Below the pieces are notes generated by a model. That model was not told the origin of the DNA. It made no database searches and saw nothing but the letters and a program-made list of their open reading frames with translations. Positions 62,570-64,000 of a stretch of DNA of 64,000 nt are shown piece by piece. The number at the start of each line of letters is the position of its first letter. The first letter of the stretch is position 1. The position numbers and the translations under genes are program-made. The stretch is from Caldicellulosiruptor acetigenus (lineage in GTDB: Bacteria; Bacillota; Thermoanaerobacteria; Caldicellulosiruptorales; Caldicellulosiruptoraceae): the NCBI RefSeq assembly GCF_026914305.1, contig NZ_CP113866.1, positions 62,001 to 126,000 of the forward strand. The letters run 5' to 3'.

Positions 62570-64000
62570 TCATTCACTTTTAGCTTTTATTTTAATTAAA
62601 ATGGTTGTACCTTTGTTTTTTTCACTTGAAATAAACAAACCGTATTCTTTACCATATTCAATTTTAAGTCTTTCATCGACGTTTTTTAGCCCATAACCGC
62701 CTCTGCTGTTTTTGCTTAAATTATCTAATTCCGAAAGGTCAAATCCCACTCCATTATCTGAAACTTCAATATGCAAATTCTCATTAACTAACATGCTTTT
62801 TATAATAATAAGACCTTTTTCTTTCTTAGGCAAGATTCCGTGTTTGATAGAGTTTTCAACAAGCGGCTGTACAGTGAACTTGAGAATTTTCAAATCCTTT
62901 GTTTCAGGAGCAATTTCAAATTCAATATCGAATTTATTGGGAAATCTAATCTTTTCGATAGCAACAAAGTTTTTTACAAGCTCAATTTCATCAGATAATC
63001 GTATGTACTTTTCACCTCTGTGTAAACTTATACGATAGAACTTTGCTAAAGCCATAACAATATTTTCAATTTCAGGCTGCTTTTTAATTTTTGCAATCCA
63101 TGCTATAGCGTCAAGAGTATTATAAAGAAAATGGGGATTTATTTGCGACTGCAATGCTGTCAGTTCAAGCTCTCTTTGTTTTTCCATATCATGGTTGATT
63201 GTTTCAACCAGGTTGCTGATTCGCTTGGTCATTTCCTCAAACGCAAGTTCTAACTCCCATATCTCATCATGTAAGTTTTTATATATATAGGGTTTTACAT
63301 TTTTTGTTTGACCTATAGAATTGATTCTATTTAATAAAAATCTAATGGGATTGGTCAAAGAAGAAGCCGCCTTGATTGCTATTATAACACACAATATCAA
63401 TGTAATGATTACAAGCCATATTATTACAACGTTGATTTTTGTAAGCTGTTCTTTCAAGTTGGATAGAGGTAGAAGGCTTACAATAAACCATCTGCAATTA
63501 AGACGTTCAAGATTTTCGCTGGGTCTGCTGATTGCAACAAGAAACTGCCCTTCGTTTATTGTTCTCAATGAGTAACTAAATTCTTTTTTGCTATCATAAA
63601 GCCAGTTTTCAAAGATGATGCTACCCACATACTTACTTTCAGGATGGCTGATGATTTTGTTTTGCTGGTCTATAACTAAGGTGGAAACCATATCTGATGA
63701 CTTGCTTTTGTTACATATCTTAGCAATACTGTTTTCATCAATCAGCATCAGAAGGTAGCCCAAATACTGACCGGTATAAAAATTATAATATCTTTTTCCA
63801 AGAACTATATAGTTGTTTCCGTTATCTTTTACTATAGGTCCCCATACGAATAAGTTTCTTCTATCTTCTATTTGAAGAAGCAGGTCTTTTGTGATAAATA
63901 CAGAAGGATTCAGTTTAGTGTTGAAGTTAAACACCTCACCTTTCTTAGTAACAATTATAATATCACCAATAAAATCATTGATTCTCAATGTGTTTAGGTA
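62570..64000 (-). CDS. YesM-type sensor histidine kinase, N-terminus beyond the window
   Basis: At least 472 residues are visible, and the frame stays open to the window edge, so the start lies outside; the TTG at 63988 has no ribosome site. Part of the extracellular Cache-like domain is followed by a TM helix (INVVIIWLVIITLILCVIIA), HAMP (SLTNPIRFLLNRINSIGQ), the His_kinase motif LQSQINPHFLYNTLDAIAWI and a HATPase with PLVENSIKHGIL, DNGVGFDL and GGYGLKNVDERLKIEYG. The kinase half is complete to its C-terminus. A YesN partner would be expected outside the window. Confidence 0.88.
   Translation of the reverse strand, partial: YLNTLRINDFIGDIIIVTKKGEVFNFNTKLNPSVFITKDLLLQIEDRRNLFVWGPIVKDNGNNYIVLGKRYYNFYTGQYLGYLLMLIDENSIAKICNKSKSSDMVSTLVIDQQNKIISHPESKYVGSIIFENWLYDSKKEFSYSLRTINEGQFLVAISRPSENLERLNCRWFIVSLLPLSNLKEQLTKINVVIIWLVIITLILCVIIAIKAASSLTNPIRFLLNRINSIGQTKNVKPYIYKNLHDEIWELELAFEEMTKRISNLVETINHDMEKQRELELTALQSQINPHFLYNTLDAIAWIAKIKKQPEIENIVMALAKFYRISLHRGEKYIRLSDEIELVKNFVAIEKIRFPNKFDIEFEIAPETKDLKILKFTVQPLVENSIKHGILPKKEKGLIIIKSMLVNENLHIEVSDNGVGFDLSELDNLSKNSRGGYGLKNVDERLKIEYGKEYGLFISSEKNKGTTILIKIKAKSE

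Overview
The window looks like a chromosome segment of a thermophilic, plant-polysaccharide-degrading, low-GC Firmicute, most like Caldicellulosiruptor. This is inferred from the AT-rich sequence, strong AGGAGG-type ribosome sites, a WalRK two-component locus, YesM/YesN regulators, ATPase-less sugar ABC transporters, an SLH-anchored multimodular glucanase and several glycoside phosphorylases. No 16S gene is present to confirm it.

Layout. (1) 1-3865: the 3' part of a tRNA-Glu, a structured RNA-like stretch with a strong terminator, a SpoIIM-family membrane protein, a metallo-beta-lactamase-fold hydrolase and an O-antigen ligase/polymerase-like protein with a C-terminal TPR tail. (2) 4221-17436: a surface-polysaccharide locus with glycosyltransferases, a Wzy-like polymerase, a nucleotide-sugar epimerase, the complete dTDP-L-rhamnose pathway (rfbA-C-D-B) and an initiating undecaprenyl-phosphate sugar transferase. 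Three decayed genes lie between them: a second initiating transferase, an in-frame rfbC-rfbD fossil and a glycosyltransferase pseudogene. (3) 17529-23138: a heptad-repeat coiled-coil protein, an IS200/IS605-type element carrying TnpB and only a scrap of TnpA, a macrodomain protein, CTP synthase and two small membrane proteins. (4) 23325-28399: walR, walK, a novel small secreted protein preceded by a cluster of WalR-box-like half sites, then YycH- and YycI-like genes. (5) 28619-64000: a carbohydrate-utilisation island. It has three sugar ABC transporters (solute-binding protein plus two permeases each, no ATPase), two YesM/YesN pairs, an SLH-CBM54-GH16-CBM glucanase, a GH94/GH149/GH161-type phosphorylase, two GH65 phosphorylases, a beta-phosphoglucomutase, a kinase-less sensor and a partial YesM-type kinase.

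The most striking event is an IS1634-family insertion at 40194-42175 inside the glucanase gene. It is flanked by perfect 267-bp direct repeats, an exceptionally long target duplication. Removing the IS and one repeat restores a 1732-residue open frame. The present gene ends in a 125-residue tail read from the antisense strand of the transposase, and about two C-terminal carbohydrate-binding modules are stranded downstream.

How the genes may work together (inference): the glucanase cuts beta-1,3 or mixed-linkage glucan at the cell surface. Transporters sharing an ATPase encoded elsewhere import the oligosaccharides. The large phosphorylase and the GH65 enzymes split them with phosphate, and beta-phosphoglucomutase feeds the beta-glucose-1-phosphate released by GH65 into glycolysis.
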